Both the position numbers and the translations under genes were made by a program. The notes under the pieces are model-generated. The model was not told the DNA's origin. It did no database searches and worked only from the letters and a program-made list of their open reading frames with translations. Shown one piece after another: positions 55,771 through 64,000 of a DNA stretch of 64,000 nt (its first letter is position 1; each line of letters begins with the position of its first letter). Origin of the DNA: Bog-375 sp049698695 (GTDB lineage Bacteria > Acidobacteriota > Terriglobia > Bryobacterales > Bryobacteraceae); contig JBAVYH010000150.1 of assembly GCA_049698695.1 (NCBI GenBank), forward strand, positions 1 to 64,000, written 5' to 3'.

Positions 55771-58432
55771 TTGGAATCAACCCATACGCCAGCGCCTCGA
55801 GGGCCTCAACCTGGATGGCTCGCGCGAAGCCGAGATCGTCGAGGAGCTTTCCCAACACCTTGAAGACCGCTACCGCGATATGCTCTCCAGCGGCCTGTCC
55901 GAAGACCACGCAGTTACGGCCGCGCTCGGAGAGCTCGAAACCGACGATCTTCTCGCCCGCGAGTTGCGCAAAACGCGCCAACCCGCTGACGGCCGGCGTG
56001 CCCCGCTCGGAGCCACTGGCCCCTCCAGCATATTCGCCGGCTTCTGGCACGACCTTAAGGTCGCCCTTCGCATTGTTATCCAAAAGCCCGCATTCGCAGC
56101 CATGGTCGCCGGCATCCTCGCTCTCGGCATCGCCTCCAACGCCGCCATCTTCAGCGTCTTCAATGGCCTGTTTCTGCGCCCGCTGCCCTTCGTCGAGCCC
56201 TCCCGCCTGCTCGACCTGGATGAAACCGCGCCCAAGTGGGACCTCACTTACGTCGGCATCTCGAACTTCGACGCCTACCACTGGATGTGGGGCAACACCA
56301 CTTTCGACGGCATGGCTTTCTTTGGCCACGGCGGCGCCAACCTCTCCGACGGGTTCATCGCGTCGCAGCGCATTGAAGCTCCCCCCGTGACTTATACTCT
56401 GCTCGATGTGCTCGGTCTCAAGCCGGTCCTCGGCCGCAACATTCTGCCCAAGGAGGACAAGCCCGGCGGCGATAACGTGATCCTGCTCGGTTATGACCTC
56501 TGGCAGCGTCTCTATCACGGCGACCGCAATATCCTCGGCCACGTCCTCAAGCTCGACGGCAAACCTTACACCGTGATCGGAATTCTGCCCCGTGAGGCCG
56601 CTCTGCCGCCCAATGCGGACGCCTGGATTCCGCTCGCCGCCGATCCTAACAGCTCCGGCAGCTATTACCTGTCCGGGGTTGGCCGTCTGAAGCACGGCGT
56701 GACCATCGACCAGGCTCGCGCCGACCTCACCCGCGTCCACAAGTCCTTCATCAAAACTCAACCCGTCAATGAAGACACCGCGCCCATCCTGCAGCCGTTG
56801 CGCGACCGCTACCTGGGCGATTTCAAGACCGTCACCCACATCCTGCTTGGCGCTGTCGCCGTTCTGCTGCTCATCGCCTGCGTCAACATCGCCGGCCTGA
56901 TGCTGGTGCGCGGACAGTCGCGCGCCCGGGAGCTCGGCATCCGCATGGCGCTGGGTGCGTCGCGCGCGCGCATCGTACGCCATCTCTTCACCGAAAGCCG
57001 CGTGCTGGCCATGGCCGGCGGCATTCTCGGCGTGGCCTTGGGCGAGGTCTGCCTGCGCGCCTTGGTCTCGTTGATGCCCGACGATATCCCGCGCCGGGTC
57101 GAATTCGGCATGGACTTCCGCTTCGTGTTTTTCTGCGTCGCCGTCATCGGCGCTTCTGCGATCCTCTTCAGCCTTGCGCCGGCGGTCGATGCGCTCCGCG
57201 TCAATGCCCACGGATCGCTGCAGGAAACCGGCCGGGTTACCTTCTCGCGCGCCCGGCGCGGCATGCTCGGCGTGCTGGTGGTTGGGGAGATCGCGCTTGC
57301 CCTGATGCTGCTGGTCGGATCGGGCTTGCTGGTTCAAGCATTCCGAAAGATCCTCAACGTCGATCCCGGCTTCCGCCCGCACAATGTCCTCACCTGGAGC
57401 CTGGACCCGCCAGCCAGCAAGTATAAGGACGGACCCAGCCGATACGCCTTCTACCACGAGCTGATCGAGCGGCTGAAAAGCGTTCCCGGCGTGGAACGGG
57501 TTTCCGCCGCGGATCTGGTTCCGCTCGGCGGGCACAACGGCTACTTCTTTGTCGCCGAGGGCGCCCGCCAGCTCGGCCCCCAGGAGAAGAATCCCGTGGT
57601 TCTTGGAATCACGGCCATGGCTGGGTATTTCGAAACGATGGGCCTCACTTTCGTGGCCGGGCGCGCCTTCGACGCACGCGATGAGCAGCCAAATCAGCCG
57701 CACGTGGCCATCGTCAACGAGAGTTTCGTCAAGTGGTTCTGGCCCGGCCAGAATGGCGTCGGCAAGCGCATCCGCTATGCTTTCAACAAGGACTGGCTGC
57801 AAGTGGTGGGCGTGGTCCGCGATACTGCCCACTACAGCCTGGATGGCGAGCACCGGCCCAGCGTCTTCGTTACCTACCCTTACGCTCCGCAGCTCGCCAT
57901 GACCATCGCGCTCCGCAGCGCCATCGACCCCCACGCTCTCGTCGCCCCGGCGCGAGAGGTGATTCGCCAGATGGATCCGGACCTGCCCATGTTCAAAATC
58001 CACACCATGACGGAGCGCCTCGACCACTCGCTCTGGACCCGCCGCGCGTACTCCTGGCTCTTTGGCGCCTTCGCCGCCGTCGCTCTGCTGCTGGCCGCGG
58101 CCGGCATCTATGGCGTCATTTCGTTCTCCGTCAGCCGCCGCACCCGCGAAATCGGCATCCGCATGGCGCTCGGCGCGCGCCCGGCTCAGGTGATGCGTGG
58201 CGTGCTCGCCGATGGCATGCTGCTGGTCGGCGCCGGCGCGGCACTGGGCCTGGCGGCTGCCTACTTCGCCGCGAGCCTTCTCCGAACCATGCTCTTCGGC
58301 GTCAGTCCACGCGATCTGTTTACCTACGCCGCCGTGGCGGCCGTGGTGGCGCTGGTGGGTGTGGCTGCAAATTATGTTCCCGCCCGCCGCGCCTCGCGCG
58401 TCGATCCCAACCACGCGCTGCGTTTCGAGTAG
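55763..58432 (+). CDS. ADOP: acidobacterial duplicated orphan ABC permease
   Basis: An 889-residue permease starting at the ATG at 55763, within the padR 3' end. A cytoplasmic N-terminal region (EIVEELSQHLEDRYRDMLSS) precedes the first MacB-PCD/FtsX unit, opening with FAAMVAGILALGIASNAAIF, then SGVGRLKHGVTIDQARADL and a three-helix FtsX end with ARELGIRMALGASRARIVRH. The second unit repeats this after a short break, closing with TREIGIRMALGARPAQVMRG and VAANYVPARRASRVDPNHAL. No ATPase is encoded beside it, hence 'orphan'. Substrate unknown. Confidence 0.93.
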   Translation: MPDWNQPIRQRLEGLNLDGSREAEIVEELSQHLEDRYRDMLSSGLSEDHAVTAALGELETDDLLARELRKTRQPADGRRAPLGATGPSSIFAGFWHDLKVALRIVIQKPAFAAMVAGILALGIASNAAIFSVFNGLFLRPLPFVEPSRLLDLDETAPKWDLTYVGISNFDAYHWMWGNTTFDGMAFFGHGGANLSDGFIASQRIEAPPVTYTLLDVLGLKPVLGRNILPKEDKPGGDNVILLGYDLWQRLYHGDRNILGHVLKLDGKPYTVIGILPREAALPPNADAWIPLAADPNSSGSYYLSGVGRLKHGVTIDQARADLTRVHKSFIKTQPVNEDTAPILQPLRDRYLGDFKTVTHILLGAVAVLLLIACVNIAGLMLVRGQSRARELGIRMALGASRARIVRHLFTESRVLAMAGGILGVALGEVCLRALVSLMPDDIPRRVEFGMDFRFVFFCVAVIGASAILFSLAPAVDALRVNAHGSLQETGRVTFSRARRGMLGVLVVGEIALALMLLVGSGLLVQAFRKILNVDPGFRPHNVLTWSLDPPASKYKDGPSRYAFYHELIERLKSVPGVERVSAADLVPLGGHNGYFFVAEGARQLGPQEKNPVVLGITAMAGYFETMGLTFVAGRAFDARDEQPNQPHVAIVNESFVKWFWPGQNGVGKRIRYAFNKDWLQVVGVVRDTAHYSLDGEHRPSVFVTYPYAPQLAMTIALRSAIDPHALVAPAREVIRQMDPDLPMFKIHTMTERLDHSLWTRRAYSWLFGAFAAVALLLAAAGIYGVISFSVSRRTREIGIRMALGARPAQVMRGVLADGMLLVGAGAALGLAAAYFAASLLRTMLFGVSPRDLFTYAAVAAVVALVGVAANYVPARRASRVDPNHALRFE

Positions 58433-58473
58433 CCACGCGGGCCCGACCGGGTGATGCTGTACTTCCCCGTTAA

Positions 58474-58525
58474 CCACTCCCTCACGGTCGTGGCTCCGTT
58501 CGGAGCCGCGAGCGTCAGCGAGCGG
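58474..58525. repeat. Long imperfect palindrome, repeat family C
   Basis: Two 24-base arms (58474-58497 and 58502-58525) match at 19 of 24 positions around the loop GTTC; the inner GGCTCC/GGAGCC is perfect. A half copy occurs at 45991. It lies between the convergent ADOP and LarA-like genes and could also act as a two-way transcription block. Confidence 0.65.
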
Positions 58526-58561
58526 TGTCGTGGCGAACGCCGAATCCCGCGGTCAACGGAG

Positions 58562-59842
58562 CTAGTGCGCGCCGGCTATGTCCGCGACCACGGCGAAGGG
58601 GCTGATGAGGTTGTTCTGGCCGTCGAATTCGAACTCGATGGTGGATTCGATCTCCACCGCGGGGTTCTTCTCGATCTCCGGCCGCAAGTTCTCGCTCAGC
58701 GCGATGCGGTCGAGCTCCATCGTGTTGCGGATCCAGCCGTAGGTCACTTTCCGCAAGTCGATTTTGCCCACGGTCGGCGTAATGCGCTCGATGGCTTCGC
58801 GGTCGGTTGGAAAATGAATCGGCGTGCGGATGGCGGCCGGTGTGTTGGCGGTGAGCGAATTGATCCAGGTGGGCTCCCAGGCGATGCGGCGAACCAGCCG
58901 GTCGGTGACTACATCGGCCATGCCCATGCCGACCGCGCTGTTATAGGTCAGCTCGCTTAAATCGCGCACGAAAATGCGCTCGAATCTTGGCCCGGGCCAG
59001 GGATTGTACTCGCCGTTCACGCCGCGGTTGACTACCTTGGAATCCATGCCCGCGCCGGAAATGTTCTTGCCGATTTCGTCCAGAATGAGGATGTCCGCAT
59101 CCGTCGGCAGGCGCGCCATCCAGGACTTCACCAGCTCCAGGTTGGCCTCCTCGCGAAGCTCCATTTCTTCCACCGGTACGGCGTCGAGTTTGGCGGTGTG
59201 GTGATGCGCGTCCTCGAGGATCGCGAGGCCGCCGAGGATCTTGCCCGAGGCCAGCACCTGCCGGCCGACGCTGCGAATCACGTGCTCCAGGCCGAGCCGG
59301 TACGCGTAAGCGTGATAGCGCTGCGCCCCGGCGAACTTGCCGAGGCCGATGGCCATCATCTTGAACAGGCCGCTCTCGATCTTGCCCGCGAAATCGGTGT
59401 GCCACTTGACGCGGCCCACCAGCATGACGCCGCTCGATTCGTATGCCTTGCGGTCCATGAAGGCTTCAATGCCGTCTGCCGTCTTGCCCAGCGAAACCAC
59501 TTCCAACTGGCTGACGATGGGGCAGCCGGCGCCCGATTCAGTGATGCCGTAATGGGCCAGCACATCGGCTTGGCCGGCGGCGGAGGCGGCTCCGTGGCTT
59601 CCCATGGCCGGGAAGAGGAACGGCTCGATCCCCGCGTCTTTCCAGTACCGGACGACCGAGCGCACGATAGTGGCGATGTTGTGAATGCCGCGGCTGCCGA
59701 CCCCGATGGCTACTCGGTCGCCCGGTTTCAGGCGGGCGGCGAAGTCGGCGGCGGCGAGCTGGCGGCGCACCTCGGCCGCGACGTCGGGAATCTGGCGATC
59801 GGGGAATTTCTGGCGAACCAGCAACAAACGGGGAAATTGCAT
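58562..59842 (-). CDS. LarA-like protein (DUF2088/lactate racemase N-terminal family)
   Basis: A 426-residue protein whose N-terminal half resembles the LarA/DUF2088 fold: DRVAIGVGSRGIHNIATIVR, PFLFPAMGSHGAASAAGQAD, YGITESGAGCPIVS. GRVKWHTDFAGKIESGLFKM contains the His-rich stretch of that family, and DADILILDEIGKNISGAGMD a second conserved segment. LarA racemises lactate with a nickel-pincer cofactor; members of this subgroup lack proof of that activity and may act on other hydroxy acids. No larBCE genes are near. TAAAAT lies 10 bases before the start. Confidence 0.72.
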   Translation of the reverse strand: MQFPRLLLVRQKFPDRQIPDVAAEVRRQLAAADFAARLKPGDRVAIGVGSRGIHNIATIVRSVVRYWKDAGIEPFLFPAMGSHGAASAAGQADVLAHYGITESGAGCPIVSQLEVVSLGKTADGIEAFMDRKAYESSGVMLVGRVKWHTDFAGKIESGLFKMMAIGLGKFAGAQRYHAYAYRLGLEHVIRSVGRQVLASGKILGGLAILEDAHHHTAKLDAVPVEEMELREEANLELVKSWMARLPTDADILILDEIGKNISGAGMDSKVVNRGVNGEYNPWPGPRFERIFVRDLSELTYNSAVGMGMADVVTDRLVRRIAWEPTWINSLTANTPAAIRTPIHFPTDREAIERITPTVGKIDLRKVTYGWIRNTMELDRIALSENLRPEIEKNPAVEIESTIEFEFDGQNNLISPFAVVADIAGAH

Positions 59843-60034
59843 GCTCGACTACATTTTAGCGCCGGGAATACGCGGCTCGCAGCCCTTGCCGGCCGGCCGG
59901 CAGCCGTCCCCCGGCCATAAATTCTTTCTATGTGGCGCATTCAATTCTTTTTGTAGCCCTGCGGCGCGCTATCTTCTAACGTGTTGAGTTCCCGCCACGT
60001 CCGCGGGTCCCAACTCTACGCTGAGGAGACCAAG

Positions 60035-61417
60035 TTGTCGAATCGTGTGTTTGCCGGATTACTGCTGCTTTCTTCCTCTGCCCTGGCGCAAGCGCCACAA
60101 GTGGATCGCGCCGAACTGCGGGCCTTGCAGGCCGCGGTAGCCGCCTCCCAGTCGGCCGGCGACAACGCCTGGATGCTGGTCAGTTCCGCGCTCGTGCTCA
60201 TGATGACGGGTCCGGGCCTGGCGCTGTTTTACTGCGGACTGGTGCGCAAAAGAAACGTGCTCGGCACCATGATGCAGAGCTTCGCCATGATGGCGGTGAT
60301 CAGCCTGCTGTGGGGCGTCTGCGGCTACAGCCTGGTGTTCGCCCCAGGCAACGCGTTCATCGGCGACCTGCGCTACCTGTTCCTGCGCGGCGTGGGCGCC
60401 GAGCCGAACCCGCTCTACGCCCCCACCATTCCCCACCAGACGTTCATGATCTATCAGCTCATGTTCGCTATCATCACGCCGGCGCTGATCGCCGGCGCGT
60501 TTGCCGAACGCGTACGCTTTCGCGCCATGGTCGTGTTCTCCACGCTATGGGCCTTCTTTGTGTACTTCCCGGTGGCACACATGGTGTGGGGAGCCGGTGG
60601 CTTTCTCAACGCGTTCCTCGGCGGCAAGTACCCGGTGTTCGATTTCGCCGGCGGAACCGTGGTGCACATCACGTCGGGATTCTCCGCTCTGGTTACCGCG
60701 CTTTACATCGGCAAGCGCGTCGGTTATCCGCAGGAGAAGATTGTGCCGCACAACCTGGTGCTCAGCTTTATCGGCGCATGCCTGCTCTGGGTCGGCTGGT
60801 TCGGTTTCAATGCCGGCAGCGCGCTGGCTGCGTCCTCGCTGGCCACCAGCGCATTCGTGGCTACCCACTTTGCCGCCGCGGCCGGCGCCGTCTCCTGGAT
60901 GGCGGCTGAACGCATTCGCAACGGGAAAGCCAGCGCGCTCGGCGCCATTTCCGGCGCCGTCGCCGGACTCGCCACCGTCACCCAGGGCGCAGGCTTCGTG
61001 CAACCGTTCAGCGCCGTGGCCATCGGCCTGATCGCGGGCGCGCTCTGCCACTTCATGGTTACCGTGGCGAAGGAGAAGTTCCGTTATGACGATTCGCTCG
61101 ACGTCTTTGGTGTTCACGGCGTCGGCGGTTTCGCGGGCTGCCTGCTCACCGGCGTGTTCGCCACGCGCGCCGTCAACTCGGCGCTTAAGCTGGCCAACGG
61201 CCAGCCGGCCGCGCTCGGCTGGATCGACGGCAACCCCGCCCAGGTGGTCAATCAACTCGTCGGCGCCGGAATCGGTATTGGTTTCGCCGTGATCGGCACG
61301 CTCGCCGCGCTCAAGATCACCGAGCTAGTGACGACGCTCCGCATGAATGCAGGCGATGAAGCCACCGGCATGGACCTGTCGCTTCACGGCGAAGAAGGCT
61401 ACAATTTCGAGGGGTAG
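60035..61417 (+). CDS. amt: Ammonium transporter Amt
   Basis: A 460-residue eleven-helix ammonium channel with a signal peptide (VFAGLLLLSSSALAQ). The TTG at 60035 is chosen because GAGGAG lies 6 bases before it and the signal sequence starts there; an earlier ATG at 59981 has no such support. Family motifs: MMTGPGLALFYCGLVRKRNV, FAERVRFRAMVVFSTLWAFF, FPVAHMVWGAGGFLN, GGTVVHITSGFSALV and DDSLDVFGVHGVGGFAGCL with the pore histidines. glnK follows 4 bases after the stop. Confidence 0.95.
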   Translation: MSNRVFAGLLLLSSSALAQAPQVDRAELRALQAAVAASQSAGDNAWMLVSSALVLMMTGPGLALFYCGLVRKRNVLGTMMQSFAMMAVISLLWGVCGYSLVFAPGNAFIGDLRYLFLRGVGAEPNPLYAPTIPHQTFMIYQLMFAIITPALIAGAFAERVRFRAMVVFSTLWAFFVYFPVAHMVWGAGGFLNAFLGGKYPVFDFAGGTVVHITSGFSALVTALYIGKRVGYPQEKIVPHNLVLSFIGACLLWVGWFGFNAGSALAASSLATSAFVATHFAAAAGAVSWMAAERIRNGKASALGAISGAVAGLATVTQGAGFVQPFSAVAIGLIAGALCHFMVTVAKEKFRYDDSLDVFGVHGVGGFAGCLLTGVFATRAVNSALKLANGQPAALGWIDGNPAQVVNQLVGAGIGIGFAVIGTLAALKITELVTTLRMNAGDEATGMDLSLHGEEGYNFEG

Positions 61418-61421
61418 ACCC

Positions 61422-61760
61422 ATGGTCAAGATTGAGGCGGTCATCCAACCCTCTAAGTTGGACCGCGCGCGGGAAGTGCTCCAGAACATCGGCATCGACG
61501 GTCTCACCGTCAGCGAGGTGCGCGGCCACGGCCGCCAGAAGGGACATAAAGAGGTCTACCGCGGCCGCGAGTACGACGTGGACCTTATCCACAAGGTCAA
61601 GCTGGAAACGGTGGTGCCTTCCGCCCGCAAAGACGAGGTGATCGGCGCCCTCGTCGAGGCCGTGCGAACCGGCGCCATCGGAGACGGCAAGATCTTTGTT
61701 TCCCAGGTGGTCGACGTCGTGAGAATCCGCGACGATGCCCGCGGCGAATCGGCCCTATAG
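61422..61760 (+). CDS. glnK: PII nitrogen regulatory protein (GlnK)
   Basis: A 112-residue trimeric PII signal protein of normal length. The T-loop KEVYRGREYDVDLI places Tyr51 at the standard uridylylation site, after E50. The ATP-binding B-loop reads TGAIGDGKIFV. Being 4 bases after amt, it fits GlnK, which plugs the Amt pore when nitrogen is plentiful. A GlnD homologue is not in the window. Confidence 0.95.
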   Translation: MVKIEAVIQPSKLDRAREVLQNIGIDGLTVSEVRGHGRQKGHKEVYRGREYDVDLIHKVKLETVVPSARKDEVIGALVEAVRTGAIGDGKIFVSQVVDVVRIRDDARGESAL

Positions 61761-61815
61761 ATTTTCGTGATGGCCGTGGGGCACGCCGGCTGCGAGTATT
61801 TTCTCTCCGCTTCCC

Positions 61816-61827
61816 TATAATAGTCTC
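61816..61827 (+). promoter_or_regulatory. glmS -10 box implying a leaderless message
   Basis: TATAAT at 61816-61821 ends six bases before the glmS ATG at 61828, and there is no Shine-Dalgarno sequence. A transcript started at the usual distance would begin at or next to the A of the ATG. The -35 is weak. Confidence 0.55.
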
Positions 61828-63681
61828 ATGTGCGGAATTGTCGGTTATGTCGGGGACCGCAAGGCGGTGCCGATCATCCTCGAGGGGCTGAAGCGGCTGG
61901 AGTACCGCGGCTATGATTCAGCCGGGCTTGCCGTGTACGGCGAGGATCACCACCTGGCTGTGCGCCGCGCCAAGGGTAAACTGCGCAACCTGGAAGATGT
62001 CATCCGCCTGAACCCGGTGGATGGCTCATTCGGGATCGGCCATACGCGGTGGGCGACGCACGGGCGCCCCACCGAAGAAAACGCCCACCCGCACAGCGAT
62101 TGCAAGGGCACTCTGGTGGTGGTGCACAACGGCATCGTGGAAAACTACCTGACGCTCAAGCATCAGCTCGAAGTGGAGGGTCACGTATTCCGCACGGAAA
62201 CTGACACCGAGGTCATCGCCCACCTGATCGAGAAGTATTTTCGAGGCAACCTGGAAGAAGCGGTTCGTTCGGCGGTGGCGGAACTGGCCGGTGTATTCGC
62301 GCTGGCGGTGATTTCGCGCGACGATCCGGAGAAGATTGTCGCCGCGCGCAACGGCCCGCCGGTGGTCATCGGCATCGGCGATAACGAGTACTTCGTCGCC
62401 TCCGACGTGCCCGCCATCCTCAGCCACACCCGCGACATGTTTTTCCTGGCCGATGGCGACATGGCCATCCTGACGCCGGCCGGCGTACGCTTGAGCGATT
62501 TCCAGGGCCGGCCCGTCAACCGGCAGGTCACGCACGTGCTGTGGGATCCCATCATGGCCGAAAAGGGCGGCTACAAGCATTTCATGCTCAAGGAAATCTT
62601 CGAGCAGCCGCGAGCCGTGCGCGATACCATGCTGGGCCGGATAGGGCAGGAGACCGGACGCATTTTTCTGGATGAGATGGACATTCAGCCGGCGGAGTTC
62701 GCCGGTTTCCGCCAGGTGAAGATCATCGCTTGTGGCACCAGTTGGCACGCGGGCCTGGCCGGCAAGTTCATGATCGAAAAGCTCGCCCGCGTTCCGGTCG
62801 AGGTCGACTACGGCAGCGAATTCCGCTACCGCGATCCGATTGTCACTGAAGATACCCTCACGGTGGTGATTTCGCAATCGGGCGAAACCGCCGACACGCT
62901 GGCCGCGCAGCGCGAAGCCAAACAGCGGGGATCGAAGACCCTGGCCATCTGCAACGTGGTGGGCTCGATGATCACCCGCGAAGCCGCCGGCACCATTTAC
63001 ACCCACGCGGGCCCCGAAATCGGCGTCGCTTCCACCAAGGCGTTCACCTGCCAGTTGAGCGCGCTGTTCATCCTGGCGATGTACCTGGGGCAGTCCAACG
63101 GTCGCCTGGATGAAAGCACCTCGCGCTGCCTGATGCAGGAGGCGCTGCGGATTCCCGGCAAGCTGGAGACCGTGCTGGCGCACGATGCCGTCTACGAAGC
63201 GCTGGGACGGGAGCTGCACCGCGCCACCGATTTCCTTTTCCTCGGCCGCGGCCAGCATTTCCCCATCGCCCTCGAAGGCGCGCTGAAGCTGAAAGAAATC
63301 TCTTACATTCACGCCGAAGGTTACCCGGCGGGAGAAATGAAGCACGGCCCCAACGCATTGATCGACGAAAAACTGCCGGTGGTGGTGCTGGCCACTCGCG
63401 ACGCATCGAGCGAAGAGAGCCGCCTGCTGTATGAGAAGACGGTCTCCAACATTCAGGAAGTCAAGGCGCGCGAGGGTATCGTGGTGGCCCTGGTGACGCA
63501 GGGCGACGAACAGGTTCCCAAGATGGCGGACCACACCATCGAGATTCCGCCATCGCTGGCCCTGTTGAGTCCGATTCTCGAAATCGTGCCGCTGCAACTG
63601 CTGGCGTATCATATCGCCGTGCGGCGGGGCTGCGACGTCGATCAGCCGCGCAACCTGGCCAAGAGCGTGACGGTCGAATAA
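61828..63681 (+). CDS. glmS: Glutamine-fructose-6-phosphate aminotransferase
   Basis: A 617-residue enzyme that makes glucosamine 6-phosphate for cell wall synthesis. The glutaminase domain starts with the nucleophile Cys2 (MCGIVGYVGDRKAVPIILEG) and has GIGHTRWATHGRPTEENAHP. Two SIS domains follow: IIACGTSWHAGLAGKFMIEK and TVVISQSGETADTLAAQREA in the first, FLFLGRGQHFPIALEGALKL and YPAGEMKHGPNALID in the second, ending QPRNLAKSVTVE. No glmS ribozyme is possible in the 67-base leader region. Confidence 0.97.
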   Translation: MCGIVGYVGDRKAVPIILEGLKRLEYRGYDSAGLAVYGEDHHLAVRRAKGKLRNLEDVIRLNPVDGSFGIGHTRWATHGRPTEENAHPHSDCKGTLVVVHNGIVENYLTLKHQLEVEGHVFRTETDTEVIAHLIEKYFRGNLEEAVRSAVAELAGVFALAVISRDDPEKIVAARNGPPVVIGIGDNEYFVASDVPAILSHTRDMFFLADGDMAILTPAGVRLSDFQGRPVNRQVTHVLWDPIMAEKGGYKHFMLKEIFEQPRAVRDTMLGRIGQETGRIFLDEMDIQPAEFAGFRQVKIIACGTSWHAGLAGKFMIEKLARVPVEVDYGSEFRYRDPIVTEDTLTVVISQSGETADTLAAQREAKQRGSKTLAICNVVGSMITREAAGTIYTHAGPEIGVASTKAFTCQLSALFILAMYLGQSNGRLDESTSRCLMQEALRIPGKLETVLAHDAVYEALGRELHRATDFLFLGRGQHFPIALEGALKLKEISYIHAEGYPAGEMKHGPNALIDEKLPVVVLATRDASSEESRLLYEKTVSNIQEVKAREGIVVALVTQGDEQVPKMADHTIEIPPSLALLSPILEIVPLQLLAYHIAVRRGCDVDQPRNLAKSVTVE

Positions 63682-63682
63682 C

Positions 63683-64000
63683 GTGCCGCTGGCGCAGTTC
63701 CTGCACCAGATCGAGGTGCCGACGCACGGCAAGGGGCTGTATGAAATCACCGGTGCGCTTGAGGATTGGGTGGCGGGACTCGGCGTAAGCGCCGGCCTGC
63801 TCACGCTATTCGTGCAGCACACCTCGGCGTCGCTCACCATCCAGGAAAACGCCGATCCGGACGTGATCCACGATCTGAACCAATTCTTCAACCGCCTGGT
63901 GGAGGAGGACAACCGGCTGTACCGTCATACCGTGGAAGGACCGGACGACATGCCCGCCCACATCCGCGCGGCGCTCACCCTGGCGCAGCTTTCCGTGCCG
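63683..64000 (+). CDS. YjbQ/UPF0047-family protein, 3' end cut by window
   Basis: The frame is open from a GTG at 63683, one base after the glmS stop, to the window edge (106 codons). GLYEITGALEDWVAGLGVSA, LLTLFVQHTSASLTIQENAD and VIHDLNQFFNRL are the family motifs, with HTSASL the hallmark. Family members have been linked to thiamine phosphate synthase side activity; the true role is unsettled. About 30 residues should follow beyond the window. Close coupling to glmS suggests one transcript. Confidence 0.88.
   Translation, partial: MPLAQFLHQIEVPTHGKGLYEITGALEDWVAGLGVSAGLLTLFVQHTSASLTIQENADPDVIHDLNQFFNRLVEEDNRLYRHTVEGPDDMPAHIRAALTLAQLSVP

Noticed and set aside
55748..58477. A 909-codon open frame antisense to the ADOP permease
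   Set aside because: Same reason: rich in His, Gln and Arg as expected from antisense of GC-rich genes, with no recognisable domain.

Overview
The window is a GC-rich bacterial chromosome segment that most resembles an acidobacterium of the Solibacter/Bryobacter type. The pointers are a PadR regulator fused in an operon to an acidobacterial duplicated orphan permease (ADOP), a sdhCAB operon with a b558-type cytochrome, a dnaA-dnaN-gyrB cluster, many signal-peptide proteins of unknown function, and several families of short palindromic repeats. Species assignment is inference from protein character only.

Region 1 (1-11375) looks like the right part of a genomic island. It carries a complete type I-G (formerly I-U) CRISPR-Cas operon on the minus strand: csb1(cas7)-csb2(cas5-cas6)-cas3-cas8(csb3-like)-cas2-cas4/cas1. 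The cas3 has its HD nuclease at the C-terminus. No repeat array is inside the window; the 190 bases after cas4-cas1 read like a leader, so an array probably starts just left of base 1. Upstream of csb1 lies what looks like the decayed N-terminus of a second cas3. Next comes an AbiE-type (type IV) toxin-antitoxin pair with a clean promoter and a palindromic operator between its -35 and -10. The region ends in a tandem 11-bp repeat and a 3' tRNA fragment (Arg, CCU) that looks like an attachment site. To its right the gene content becomes core chromosome.

Region 2 (11578-24512) holds an enolase-superfamily enzyme, a YqgE/AlgH-like protein, a secreted unknown, tRNA-Gly(GCC), dnaA, dnaN and gyrB (likely near the replication origin), a frameshifted REP-associated transposase with three matching palindromes, and sdhCAB closed by a strong terminator.

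Region 3 (24666-32591) is a signalling cluster: a REC-Hpt-pseudoREC-REC protein, a secreted-sensor hybrid kinase with two receivers, a free Hpt protein, a STAS protein and a GAF-GAF sigma-54 activator. Together they have the parts of a multistep phosphorelay.

Region 4 (32745-44901) has a TolC-EmrB-EmrA type drug efflux operon, a MacA-like adaptor plus ABC ATPase without a permease, accA, a Fur/PerR regulator-pterin dehydratase-AhpC operon with a perfect 7-1-7 Per/Fur box, a lytic transglycosylase and an alpha-glucan phosphorylase.

Region 5 (44902-64000) has small unknown proteins, a secreted methyltransferase-like protein, ssb, an ECF sigma/anti-sigma/secretin-domain operon, a POT peptide transporter, an HXXEE membrane protein, dnaE, padR-ADOP, a LarA-like protein, amt-glnK, glmS and the start of a YjbQ-family gene. 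Two further palindromic repeat families are scattered here, one of them inside the anti-sigma coding sequence with paired compensatory base changes.
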